Of a stretch of DNA of 6,654 nt, positions 1-6,464 are shown piece after piece. The DNA is taken from assembly GCA_020354085.1 (NCBI GenBank), contig CP070641.1, forward strand, positions 1,616,325-1,622,978, read 5' to 3'. A program made the translations under genes and the position numbers. Position 1 is the first letter of the stretch. Each line of letters opens with the position of its first letter. The notes below the pieces were generated by a model, which did no database searches, was not told the DNA's origin, and saw only the letters and a program-made list of their open reading frames with translations. Origin of the DNA: Pseudomonadota bacterium. GTDB taxonomy: Bacteria > Pseudomonadota > Gammaproteobacteria > Acidiferrobacterales > Sulfurifustaceae.

Positions 1-281
1 AAACCGTTGACCCAGGCCAAGTACTCGGTCATCACGTGTTGCGGATCACGCGTGTCTTTACGGCATGCTTCCCAGGCCTGCGGAAACTGTTGCCACCATT
101 CCATGGTCCTCGGATGCGGCGTGGCATCCGGCAGTGTTTCAAGATTCGCACTAAAAGAGGCCAGCACCGTCTTGTCGCGCCCATAGGCGACGGAAGCAAA
201 CGACAACATGGAATGCGGCCCGGGTATCGGTCCGTCGGCCTCGATATCCGTGCTTACGTAGATTTCCGGCTCCTTCGCCAT
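1..281 (-). CDS. DEDD-type 3'-5' exonuclease (RNase T/DnaQ-like fold), N-terminal part only
   Basis: The reading frame starts at the ATG whose complement is at 279-281 and runs off the left edge, leaving 93 residues of the N-terminus. The protein opens with a short beta strand and the motif STDIEADGPIPGPHSM (residues 10-25). Asp12 and Glu14 form the DxE of exonuclease motif I, which binds catalytic metal in RNase T/DnaQ-type 3'-5' exonucleases. The DGPIPG extension and the later Trp-rich stretch (EWWQQFPQAW, 61-70) fit a family of small bacterial exonucleases that I recall as generally annotated 'exonuclease'; whether it cuts RNA or DNA cannot be told here. The other three acidic catalytic residues lie outside the window. 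The start follows the stop of the upstream gene by 16 bases on the same strand, so the two probably share a transcript. There is no good ribosome-binding site; the nearest GAGG is about 15 bases upstream. Family assignment is confident, substrate is not. Confidence 0.8.
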   Translation of the reverse strand, partial: MAKEPEIYVSTDIEADGPIPGPHSMLSFASVAYGRDKTVLASFSANLETLPDATPHPRTMEWWQQFPQAWEACRKDTRDPQHVMTEYLAWVNG

Positions 282-297
282 GCGTGCCGTGCTCGCC

Positions 298-606
298 TCA
301 GTCCAGCCAATGGACCAAGTAGAAAATTCGAAAACCTTCCGAGGAACGCGCGGGGCCCACGACCTTCGCCGCGCGCAGATGCTTGGCGGCATCGGCGCCC
401 GCGCGCGCGGCATCGGCCGACTCGACGATGGTGACACAATCTTCCGCAAATCGCCCGCGCCCCGCGCGCGGTGCGTACACCAAAGCGTAGCGCTCGTCGA
501 CCAGCTTTGCGTCCGGATCGATGTATATGCCCTTCATGCCGACATTATCCACCTCGCATACACCAACCGCCAAGCACGCCATTGGCGGCGCGACGGCGCG
601 CGTCAT
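298..606 (-). CDS. Conserved-looking hypothetical protein, 102 aa
   Basis: This 102-residue soluble protein was not recognised as a named family. It reads like a real protein: a hydrophobic first strand (MACLAVGVCEVDNVG, residues 9-23), then GMKGIYIDPDAKLVDERYAL (23-42), a basic loop RAGRGRF (47-53), an Ala-rich helix around 64-80 and a C-terminal strand FRIFYLVHWLD (92-102). It has no signal peptide or membrane helix. The start at 606 is chosen because a weak GGTAAG sits 6 bases upstream; a second ATG at 582 would remove 8 residues and has no ribosome-binding site. The gene is followed after 16 bases by the exonuclease on the same strand, which suggests an operon. Its start is 15 bases from the oppositely oriented sirtuin start. 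The frame stays open further upstream inside the sirtuin, but that part is antisense shadow. Existence is likely, function unknown. Confidence 0.7.
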   Translation of the reverse strand: MTRAVAPPMACLAVGVCEVDNVGMKGIYIDPDAKLVDERYALVYAPRAGRGRFAEDCVTIVESADAARAGADAAKHLRAAKVVGPARSSEGFRIFYLVHWLD

Positions 607-611
607 AGAAT
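582..611 (+). promoter_or_regulatory. Putative sigma70-type promoter of the sirtuin gene
   Basis: A -35-like TTGGCG (582-587, 4 of 6 matches to TTGACA) and a -10-like TAGAAT (606-611, 5 of 6 matches to TATAAT) are 18 bases apart and sit just upstream of the sirtuin ATG at 622. Transcription would begin near 618, leaving a leader of only a few bases, which agrees with the absence of a ribosome-binding site before that ATG. The element overlaps the first codons of the divergent hypothetical gene. It also contains part of the 8-base palindrome AGAATTCT (607-614). The evidence is pattern matching only. Confidence 0.35.
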
Positions 612-621
612 TCTTACCGCC

Positions 622-1482
622 ATGTCGATCGCCGCAACGATCAGCACCCTCCAGCACTTCATCGATCGATACCCCCGACTTCTGGTGCTGACCGGCGCCG
701 GTTGCAGCACGGCCTCCGGCATTCCCGCCTACCGCGACGACTTCGGAAATTGGCAACACCGCACACCCGTCCAGCACCGCGATTTCATAAGAAATGAGGC
801 GACACGGCGGCGCTACTGGGCGCGCAGCCTCACGGGCTGGCCATACGTCGCGCGCGCCCAACCCAATGCCGCCCATCATGCGCTCGCCGCGCTCGAGATC
901 CTTGGGCACCTGCAATTGCTCGTCACCCAAAACGTCGACGGACTACACCAGAAGGCTGGCAGTCGCGCCGTACTCGACCTGCACGGCCGACTCGACGGTG
1001 TTGAATGCCTGGCCTGCGGATCACGCAGCGGACGTGCGGAGCTCCAAGAAGCGCTATGCGCGCTTAACCCAAGCTTCACGCCCCATGGCGAGAACATCGC
1101 GCCGGATGGCGACACCGAACTAAGTGATGAATGTCTGGCGGAGTTTCAGGTTCCCGCTTGCCAACGGTGTGGCGGGGTGCTCAAGCCGTCGGTGGTGTTC
1201 TTCGGCGAAAACGTCGCGGCCGCGGTCGTCGATCGGGTGCGCGAAGCGCTGCACCAGGCGGCAGCTCTGCTTGTGATTGGCTCGTCGCTCACGGTGTATT
1301 CCGGTTATCGTTTCGTGCGTGCCGCCATCGACGCCGGCAAACCTGTCGCCGTGCTAAACCGCGGTCGGACACGTGCCGACGAGGACGCCACGTTCAAAAT
1401 AAATGCCGACTGCGACGTCGTTTTGCCGGCGCTACTCGCCGCCCTCGCGCCACCTGGGTCGCTCAATGCCGGCACTTGCTAG
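622..1482 (+). CDS. NAD-dependent protein deacylase, class II (SIRT4-like) sirtuin, 286 aa
   Basis: Sirtuins use NAD+ to remove acyl groups from lysines, releasing nicotinamide and O-acyl-ADP-ribose. All hallmarks are visible: the NAD-binding GAGCST (residues 25-30) and GIPAYR (33-38), TQNVDGLH (102-109), the catalytic His121 in LHGRLD, a zinc site made of Cys129/Cys132 and Cys180/Cys183, and GSS (220-222) of the Rossmann fold. The subclass is class II: RDFIRNEATRRRYWARS (53-69), GWP (72-74), APDGD (160-164) and FQVPACQRCGG (175-185) closely match human SIRT4 rather than CobB (class III). Class II enzymes have weak deacetylase activity and act on other acyl groups or as lipoamidase or ADP-ribosyltransferase in mitochondria; the bacterial substrate is unknown. 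The start at 622 fits the normal family N-terminus. The frame is open for another 114 codons upstream, but that stretch is antisense to a real gene. There is no Shine-Dalgarno sequence. The stop overlaps the convergent methyltransferase gene by 4 bases. Confidence 0.93.
   Translation: MSIAATISTLQHFIDRYPRLLVLTGAGCSTASGIPAYRDDFGNWQHRTPVQHRDFIRNEATRRRYWARSLTGWPYVARAQPNAAHHALAALEILGHLQLLVTQNVDGLHQKAGSRAVLDLHGRLDGVECLACGSRSGRAELQEALCALNPSFTPHGENIAPDGDTELSDECLAEFQVPACQRCGGVLKPSVVFFGENVAAAVVDRVREALHQAAALLVIGSSLTVYSGYRFVRAAIDAGKPVAVLNRGRTRADEDATFKINADCDVVLPALLAALAPPGSLNAGTC
1479..1482. other. Tail-to-tail gene overlap using one CTAG for two stop codons
   Basis: The palindrome CTAG ends both converging genes. 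The sirtuin uses TAG at 1480-1482 on the plus strand, and the methyltransferase uses TAG read from 1481-1479 on the minus strand. No space is left for a conventional intergenic terminator, so at least one transcript must extend antisense into its neighbour. Confidence 0.9.
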
Positions 1483-2684
1483 TTTGCGCGCATTCCCCAC
1501 ACCGCGAACACCGGATCGGCAAACGGTAACTGCTTGGCATATTTGTCGTCCACTGGGCGCGGCAAGCCGCGTATCGATTCGGTCGCCAACGCGCTGAACC
1601 CACCGCTCTTGCGGAAGTAATCCACCACCAAGGCCATGCGTTCAAACGGATGAAGCTCCGACCACAGCGCGATGGCCTTGGTGGGAAACCAACGATCCGA
1701 GAAGGTCATGACGACATGAGCGCCCGGCTGCACCACGCGCGCCAGTTCGCGAAACACGGCAAGGGGATCGACAAGATACTCAACCGACGCAGTACACACG
1801 ACACAGTCGAACTCGCGATCGCTAAATGGTAAGCGCGTATCGGCATTTAGATCGTGCACGATACGTGTACCGAGCGCGGCGTTGCGCGCCAGCTCTTCGG
1901 CATTGAGGCCTAATCCGACCATTTCGACATCGGCGATATCGGGCAGATGCGACACCCAACTGCTCATGAGATCGAGCACGTGCATGCCCGGCTTGAAAAA
2001 ACGCGCGTAGAGCGAGCGGATGCAGCCAATCGCAGTGTCGTCGAGGTGCTGCACGAAACGCGGTTCGCGGTAGAAGTGCGCATCCGGCCGTGGATCCATG
2101 CGCGCGAAGGCCTCCGGGTAGAAGAAATCACTGTCGAATTCGGTACCCGCCGCCTGCATGCCGGGACCGCGCTCGGTTAGTTCTTGCGCGAGATCGGTGG
2201 CGCGGCCGCCACGTTCCGCCGTATGGCCTAAGTCCTCGACCATCGTCAGCTCGACCTGCGCGTCAAACCTCGCGAACGGGTGGTTGAGGTCGATGGCCAT
2301 GGAATCGACCGCAAGCTCGGTACAGCGAAACGGGCGCTGGTCACCGGCAAAGAACTCCGGCACGTCGCGCACAAACGTGCGCGGGTAGAACCGTCCCACA
2401 TGCGGCGCGAGCAGCTCGCCGCTCGGTAACCGCCCGATGAACTGCCCCCGCCTGATCCGACGCGTGCGCGCAGCATCGTACGGTTCGGCAAGCAGCTCGC
2501 TTGCAGCGAATTGCGCACGCACCGTTTGGCCGACCGCGGCTTGGTTCAGTGCCGTGCCGAGATCGCCCGGAAAGAAATCGCGCCATAGATTCACGCGCTC
2601 GATGCGCTGCCGATCTGTGTGTGTCGCATGGGGGCTCGACCATGCGAGCGCGGCGTCGAGATGGAGAAGGCGGCTGGCTGGCAT
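1479..2684 (-). CDS. FKBP/SlyD-like domain fused to a class I SAM-dependent methyltransferase, 401 aa
   Basis: Two domains are visible. Residues about 38-150 resemble the later part of an FKBP/SlyD-type domain: FPGDLGTALNQAAVGQ (38-53) aligns with the 'GLETALEGHEVG' region of SlyD, GRFYPRTF (97-104) follows, and IDLNHPFA (131-138) matches the SlyD 'DGNHMLAG' signature. The early FKBP strands seem missing, so isomerase activity is doubtful. Residues about 228-345 are a Rossmann-like methyltransferase. Motif I is HVLDLMSSWVSHLP (235-248), an acidic strand end is at DLNADTRLPF (278-287), motif IV is FDCVVCTASVEYL (292-304) and motif V/VI is VQPGAHVVMTFSDR (318-331). Motif I lacks the usual glycines, but I recall LDL-SSWVSHLP from related bacterial and plant plastid proteins annotated only as methyltransferases. 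The substrate is unknown. The ATG at 2684 has a weak AGG just upstream. The gene is divergent from RlmKL (74-base spacer) and convergent with the sirtuin. Methyltransferase fold is confident, the FKBP assignment good, the role unknown. Confidence 0.85.
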   Translation of the reverse strand: MPASRLLHLDAALAWSSPHATHTDRQRIERVNLWRDFFPGDLGTALNQAAVGQTVRAQFAASELLAEPYDAARTRRIRRGQFIGRLPSGELLAPHVGRFYPRTFVRDVPEFFAGDQRPFRCTELAVDSMAIDLNHPFARFDAQVELTMVEDLGHTAERGGRATDLAQELTERGPGMQAAGTEFDSDFFYPEAFARMDPRPDAHFYREPRFVQHLDDTAIGCIRSLYARFFKPGMHVLDLMSSWVSHLPDIADVEMVGLGLNAEELARNAALGTRIVHDLNADTRLPFSDREFDCVVCTASVEYLVDPLAVFRELARVVQPGAHVVMTFSDRWFPTKAIALWSELHPFERMALVVDYFRKSGGFSALATESIRGLPRPVDDKYAKQLPFADPVFAVWGMRAN

Positions 2685-2724
2685 GCGCCTAAGTTAGCAT
2701 GGCTGGCGCGTTCGGTCCGCACCA

Positions 2725-2753
2725 TTGCCTTGACGGATGACGCACGATACAAA
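2725..2753 (+). promoter_or_regulatory. Weak putative promoter in the divergent spacer before RlmKL
   Basis: The 74-base spacer 2685-2758 must hold the promoters of both the minus-strand methyltransferase and RlmKL unless one starts inside the other gene. A TTGCCT (2725-2730) and a TACAAA (2748-2753) are 17 bases apart, each with 4 of 6 consensus matches. Transcription would start at or next to the RlmKL ATG at 2759, implying a leaderless message. No clear ribosome-binding site precedes that ATG. I saw no convincing promoter for the minus strand here. Confidence 0.2.
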
Positions 2754-2758
2754 GCGCC

Positions 2759-4915
2759 ATGTCATCGAACTTGAGCTTCTTTGCCACCTGCCCGCTCGGG
2801 CTCGAACCCTTGCTCGCCGAGGAGCTGCGCAGCTTTGCGGCAACAAAGGTCAAAGAAACCCGCGCCGGGGTGGCCTTCAGCGGTGCGCTGGCGATCGGTT
2901 ACCGCGCCTGCCTGTGGTCGCGGTTCGCGAGTCGTATCTTGTTGCAACTTGCGAGCTTCGATGCGCCCTCGCCCGAGGCGCTCTATGCCGGCGTGGGCAA
3001 GATCAACTGGTCCAAGCACCTCGACACCGACGGCACGCTCGCCGTGGACGCCAACGTGTGGGATTCGACGATTACGCACTCGCGTTTTGCCGCGCTCAAG
3101 GTCAAGGACGCCGTCGTCGACCAGTTCCGCGCGAGCAGCGGCCAGCGGCCGTCGGTCGACACCGTGCGCCCGGATGTGCGCCTCAATTTGCATCTTCTTG
3201 CCAACGTGGCCACGCTTAGCCTCGATCTATCCGGCGACAGTCTGCATCGGCGCGGCTATCGCAGCGAAGCCGGCGAAGCGCCGCTCAAGGAAAATCTTGC
3301 GGCGGCGATTCTGGCGCGCGCCGGCTGGCCGCAGATCGCGGCGGCCGGCGGCGGTCTCGTCGATCCGATGTGCGGCTCGGGCACCTTCTTGATCGAGGGT
3401 GCGCTGATGGCCGGTGATATCGCGCCGGGGTTGCTGCGGCCGCACTTTGGAATGCTGCGCTGGAAACGGCATGATCGCGACGGGTGGGAACGACTTCTTG
3501 CCGAGGCGCAAGAACGGCGCGCCACGGGGCTCGGCAAGATTCCCGCTATCCGTGGTTACGATGCCGATGCGCGCGCAGTAGCCACCGCACGCGCCAACGC
3601 ACGGAATGCCGGGCTCGATGCGCACATCGTCATCACCACACGCACACTCGCTGAGCTTGCCGCCGAGACGATTCCCGTTGGGCTGATCGTGACCAATCCT
3701 CCGTATGGCGAGCGGCTGGGCGAGGCATCCGAATTGCCGGCGCTCTACCGCGAGCTTGGCACCCAACTGAAGCGTCACTTCACCGGCTGGCGCGCGACGG
3801 TATTTACTGGCAATCCGGAACTGGGAAAACAAATTGGCATCCGCGCACATCGCATGCACACGCTATGGAACGGCGCGATCGAGTGCAAGCTGTTGCATTT
3901 CGAAATCAAAGAAGAATGGTTCATGCGCTCACGCGGCGAACTACCGGCACCGGAGACGCTTTCCGCGGGCGCCGAGATGTTCGCCAATCGGCTGCGCAAG
4001 AACCTCAAGCATTTCGGCCGCTGGGCCCGGCGTCAGCAGATCTGTTGCTATCGGCTGTACGACGCGGACTTGCACGAATACAACGTAGCGGTTGACGTCT
4101 ACGGCTCGGACAAGACCTATGTGCACGTACAAGAGTATGAAGCGCCGGACACGGTCGATCCCAAGAAGGCACGCGACCGCTTGGCCGAAGCACTGGCCGT
4201 GATCCCCGATGTGCTGGAGATTCCGCGCGAGCAGATGTTCTTTAAATTACGCCGGCGTCAAAAAGGCGGGGCACAATACGAGAAGCTCGGTGAGTCGGGC
4301 GAGTTCCACGAAGTTCGCGAAGGGCCGTGCCGCCTGCTGGTGAATTTCACCGACTATTTAGACACGGGCTTGTTTCTCGATCATCGTCTCACGCGCGCGA
4401 TGCTGGGCGAGTTGGCGCGCGGCCAGCGCTTTCTGAATTTGTTTTGCTATACCGCCAGCGCTACCGTGCACGCCGGGATCGGCGGGGCAGCCGCCACGAC
4501 CAGTGTCGACATGTCGAACACCTATCTTAACTGGGCGGAGCGCAATCTGGCACTAAACGGTCTCGCCGGTCGCGCGCATCAGCTGGTTCAGGCCGACGTA
4601 CTGCAATGGCTCAAGGACTATCGCGGCCAACCATTCGGTCTTATCTTTCTCGATCCGCCAACCTTCTCGCGGTCCAAGCGCATGCAAGACACGCTCGACG
4701 TCCAGCGCGATCACATTGACCTGATTCGCGACGCCGCCGCCTTGCTTGCGCCTGATGGCGCGCTCATCTTTTCAACGAACTTGCGGAAGTTCCGGTTCGA
4801 GCGTGATGCGCTTGCGGATTGGGCGGTCACCGACATCACGCGCCGCACGCTCCCTCAGGATTTCGAGCGCAATCCCAAAATCCACCAGTGCTTTCGCATC
4901 GAGCGCGGGGACTAA
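2759..4915 (+). CDS. rlmL: Bifunctional 23S rRNA methyltransferase RlmKL (m2G2445 and m7G2069), 718 aa
   Basis: In E. coli the single protein RlmKL (702 residues, formerly YcbY) makes N2-methylguanosine at 2445 and N7-methylguanosine at 2069 of 23S rRNA, close to the peptidyl-transferase centre, during 50S assembly. Both halves are complete. Residues about 45-160 are the THUMP RNA-binding region, ending in LDLSGDSLHRRGYR (155-168). The RlmL methyltransferase has SAM motif VDPMCGSGTFLIEGA (201-215) and catalytic TNPPYGERLGE (312-322). The RlmK half starts with the FANRLRKNLKH region (408-418), continues with YLDTGLFLDHR (533-543), SAM motif FLNLFCYTASATVHAG (558-573), acidic VDMSNTYLNWAERNL (583-597) and catalytic LDPPTFSRSKRM (631-642). 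The N-terminus aligns with E. coli RlmL, supporting the ATG at 2759 although there is no clear Shine-Dalgarno. The gene ends 15 bases before the convergent pyruvate kinase stop. Identification is firm. Confidence 0.96.
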   Translation: MSSNLSFFATCPLGLEPLLAEELRSFAATKVKETRAGVAFSGALAIGYRACLWSRFASRILLQLASFDAPSPEALYAGVGKINWSKHLDTDGTLAVDANVWDSTITHSRFAALKVKDAVVDQFRASSGQRPSVDTVRPDVRLNLHLLANVATLSLDLSGDSLHRRGYRSEAGEAPLKENLAAAILARAGWPQIAAAGGGLVDPMCGSGTFLIEGALMAGDIAPGLLRPHFGMLRWKRHDRDGWERLLAEAQERRATGLGKIPAIRGYDADARAVATARANARNAGLDAHIVITTRTLAELAAETIPVGLIVTNPPYGERLGEASELPALYRELGTQLKRHFTGWRATVFTGNPELGKQIGIRAHRMHTLWNGAIECKLLHFEIKEEWFMRSRGELPAPETLSAGAEMFANRLRKNLKHFGRWARRQQICCYRLYDADLHEYNVAVDVYGSDKTYVHVQEYEAPDTVDPKKARDRLAEALAVIPDVLEIPREQMFFKLRRRQKGGAQYEKLGESGEFHEVREGPCRLLVNFTDYLDTGLFLDHRLTRAMLGELARGQRFLNLFCYTASATVHAGIGGAAATTSVDMSNTYLNWAERNLALNGLAGRAHQLVQADVLQWLKDYRGQPFGLIFLDPPTFSRSKRMQDTLDVQRDHIDLIRDAAALLAPDGALIFSTNLRKFRFERDALADWAVTDITRRTLPQDFERNPKIHQCFRIERGD

Positions 4916-4927
4916 GGCAACTTGCCT
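4915..4927. repeat. Small inverted repeat between the converging RlmKL and pyruvate kinase stops
   Basis: AGGCAA and TTGCCT form perfect 6-base arms around a single central C, starting at the last base of the RlmKL stop codon and filling most of the 15-base gap. A realistic hairpin would have a 4-base AGGC/GCCT stem with a 5-base loop. There is no T tract on either strand, so it does not look like a standard intrinsic terminator. It may be chance, or a weak two-way element. Confidence 0.4.
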
Positions 4928-4930
4928 GGA

Positions 4931-6424
4931 CTATAGCGGCAAGATCTTCAAGACTGGTTCGCTCGATTGTTCTTCGTCATGAAAGCCTGAGATCACGAGC
5001 ACCCGATGACCCTTGCGCGCGAGCCCACTGCGGCGCGCGACCAGCGTGCACAAGAGCCGCCAGTTGCGCGTGCCGGAAGCCTCGATCTGCACCGGCACGA
5101 CCCCCCACAGCAAGGTCATGCGCCGTGCGACCGCGGGATCGGCGCACACGCCCACGGTCGGCGCGCGCAAGCGGTGCGCGGCAACGATGCGCATGGTCGT
5201 GCCCGAGCGCGTCGGCACGACGACGGTTTCAATCCTCAGGTCGCGCACCAGTGCCACCGCCGCGCGCGCCATGGCGTCGCGCAGACGCGTGGCCTCGCGC
5301 GCGGCACCGGCGGCGTCCGCAAACCGACCGGTCTGCCATTGCTCACGCTCGACTTCACGCAACACGCGATCCATCGTGTTCACCGCCTGCAAGGGATACT
5401 TCCCGCTTGCGGTCTCGGCCGAAAGCATCACGGCATCCGCGCTCAGGAATGCCGCGCCGGCGACGTCAGTCACTTCGGCGCGCGTCGGGCGCGCCTGGTT
5501 GACCATTGACTCGAGCATCTGCGTGGCGACGATCACCGGCACATAATGACTACGTGCGCGCGCAATCAGATCGCGCTGAATCAACGGTACGCGTTCGGCC
5601 GGCAGTTCCACGCCCAAGTCGCCGCGCGCGATCATGATGCCGTCGGTGGCTTCGAGAATTTCATCGATGTTATCGACCGCTTCGGGCCGCTCAATCTTAC
5701 TGATGATTGGAATCGCACGCCCGGCGCGCGTCAGGAAACGCCGCAGCCCGCGCACGTCGGCTGCGCTGCGCACAAAACTGAGCGCGACGAAATCGGCGTC
5801 GAGCGCAACCGCCAAGCGCGCATCGCGCTTGTCCTTGGCGGTGAGCGCCGGCGCCGTCACGTGCGAGTCGGGCAGGTTCATACCCTTGTGATCGCGCAAC
5901 ACCCCGCCCTCGATCACACGACAGCGCACGTCGCTCGCGCGCGCCGACTCAACCCGCAATTCGAGGTTGCCGTCATCAAGCAGAATGCGCTGACCCTTGC
6001 GCACATCGCGCGCCAGGCGCGGATACCGCGAGGGAATCACGCCCTCGCCGCCCAATACTTGGCGCATGGTCACAATCACTGACTGGCCACGCCGCAGCGT
6101 CATGCTACCACCCGCGAAGCGCCCGACGCGGATCTTGGGACCGGAGAGATCGATCATGATTGCGACGTGCGTGCCGAGACGCGCGGCCTCGCGCCGCACA
6201 CGTTCCGCAGTGCGCCGGTGACTGTCGGGATCCCCGTGCGACATATTGAGCCGCACCACGTTGACGCCTGCGCCGAGCAGGCGGCGGATCATCTCGGGCG
6301 AGTCGCTCGCCGGCCCGATGGTCGCGATGATCTTCGTGCGCCGTCGGCGAAGCGCAATGCCCTGGCCGCTACTCTGTTTTTTGCTGACGTTGGCCGGCAT
6401 TTTGGCCTTTTTCTTGTCAGTCAT
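4931..6424 (-). CDS. pyk: Pyruvate kinase, 497 aa, predicted potassium-independent type
   Basis: Pyruvate kinase transfers phosphate from phosphoenolpyruvate to ADP, the last ATP-forming step of glycolysis, in the cytoplasm. Motifs run in order: TKIIATIGPAS (30-40), VVRLNMSHG (56-64, Arg58/Asn60/Ser62), IDLSGPKIRVG (91-101, Asp92), a B domain at about 98-190, SFVRS (216-220), the signature ISKIERPEAVDNIDEIL (241-257) with catalytic Lys243 and metal ligand Glu245, ARGDLGVEL (266-274) with metal ligand Asp269, VATQMLESM (299-307) and PTRAEVTDVA (313-322). The regulatory C domain (about 375-497) includes PTRSGTTMRIVAAHRL. Lys97 in GPKIR occupies the position of rabbit Glu117, as in E. coli PykA. 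Three starts are possible. The ATG at 6466 lacks a ribosome-binding site. The ATG at 6424 has AGGAC immediately before it. The ATG at 6400 has AAGG at good spacing and would give 489 residues. I chose 6424 with limited confidence. The first 29 residues are rich in Lys/Arg and extend beyond the usual N-terminus. No other glycolytic gene is adjacent. Confidence 0.95.
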   Translation of the reverse strand: MTDKKKAKMPANVSKKQSSGQGIALRRRRTKIIATIGPASDSPEMIRRLLGAGVNVVRLNMSHGDPDSHRRTAERVRREAARLGTHVAIMIDLSGPKIRVGRFAGGSMTLRRGQSVIVTMRQVLGGEGVIPSRYPRLARDVRKGQRILLDDGNLELRVESARASDVRCRVIEGGVLRDHKGMNLPDSHVTAPALTAKDKRDARLAVALDADFVALSFVRSAADVRGLRRFLTRAGRAIPIISKIERPEAVDNIDEILEATDGIMIARGDLGVELPAERVPLIQRDLIARARSHYVPVIVATQMLESMVNQARPTRAEVTDVAGAAFLSADAVMLSAETASGKYPLQAVNTMDRVLREVEREQWQTGRFADAAGAAREATRLRDAMARAAVALVRDLRIETVVVPTRSGTTMRIVAAHRLRAPTVGVCADPAVARRMTLLWGVVPVQIEASGTRNWRLLCTLVARRSGLARKGHRVLVISGFHDEEQSSEPVLKILPL

Positions 6425-6464
6425 TGTCCTGACGCAAGCATAGCCAATGCATTGCAACTCGGGC

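Noticed and set aside
36..434. Plus-strand 132-codon open frame
   Set aside because: It is Arg/Pro-rich antisense shadow of the exonuclease and the unknown gene.
280..621. A 114-codon in-frame upstream extension of the sirtuin reading frame
   Set aside because: The extension shows no sirtuin similarity and is antisense to the 298-606 gene, whose protein looks genuine; the family N-terminus fits the ATG at 622.
607..930. Extension of the minus-strand unknown gene into the sirtuin (start at 930)
   Set aside because: Those 108 residues are antisense to the conserved NAD-binding part of the sirtuin and read as low-quality, Gly/Ala/Arg-rich sequence.
2730..2751. TTGACG followed by GATACA as a promoter of RlmKL
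   Set aside because: The two elements are only 10 bases apart, too close for a sigma70 promoter.
3227..3859. Minus-strand 210-codon open frame inside RlmKL
   Set aside because: It is antisense to the catalytic RlmL methyltransferase; no recognisable domain and typical GC-rich shadow composition.
4819..5502. Plus-strand 227-codon open frame
   Set aside because: It is Arg/Ser/Ala-rich and antisense to the pyruvate kinase C domain, crossing the end of RlmKL.
5546..6082. Plus-strand 178-codon open frame
   Set aside because: It is antisense to the catalytic core of pyruvate kinase, which has every expected motif.
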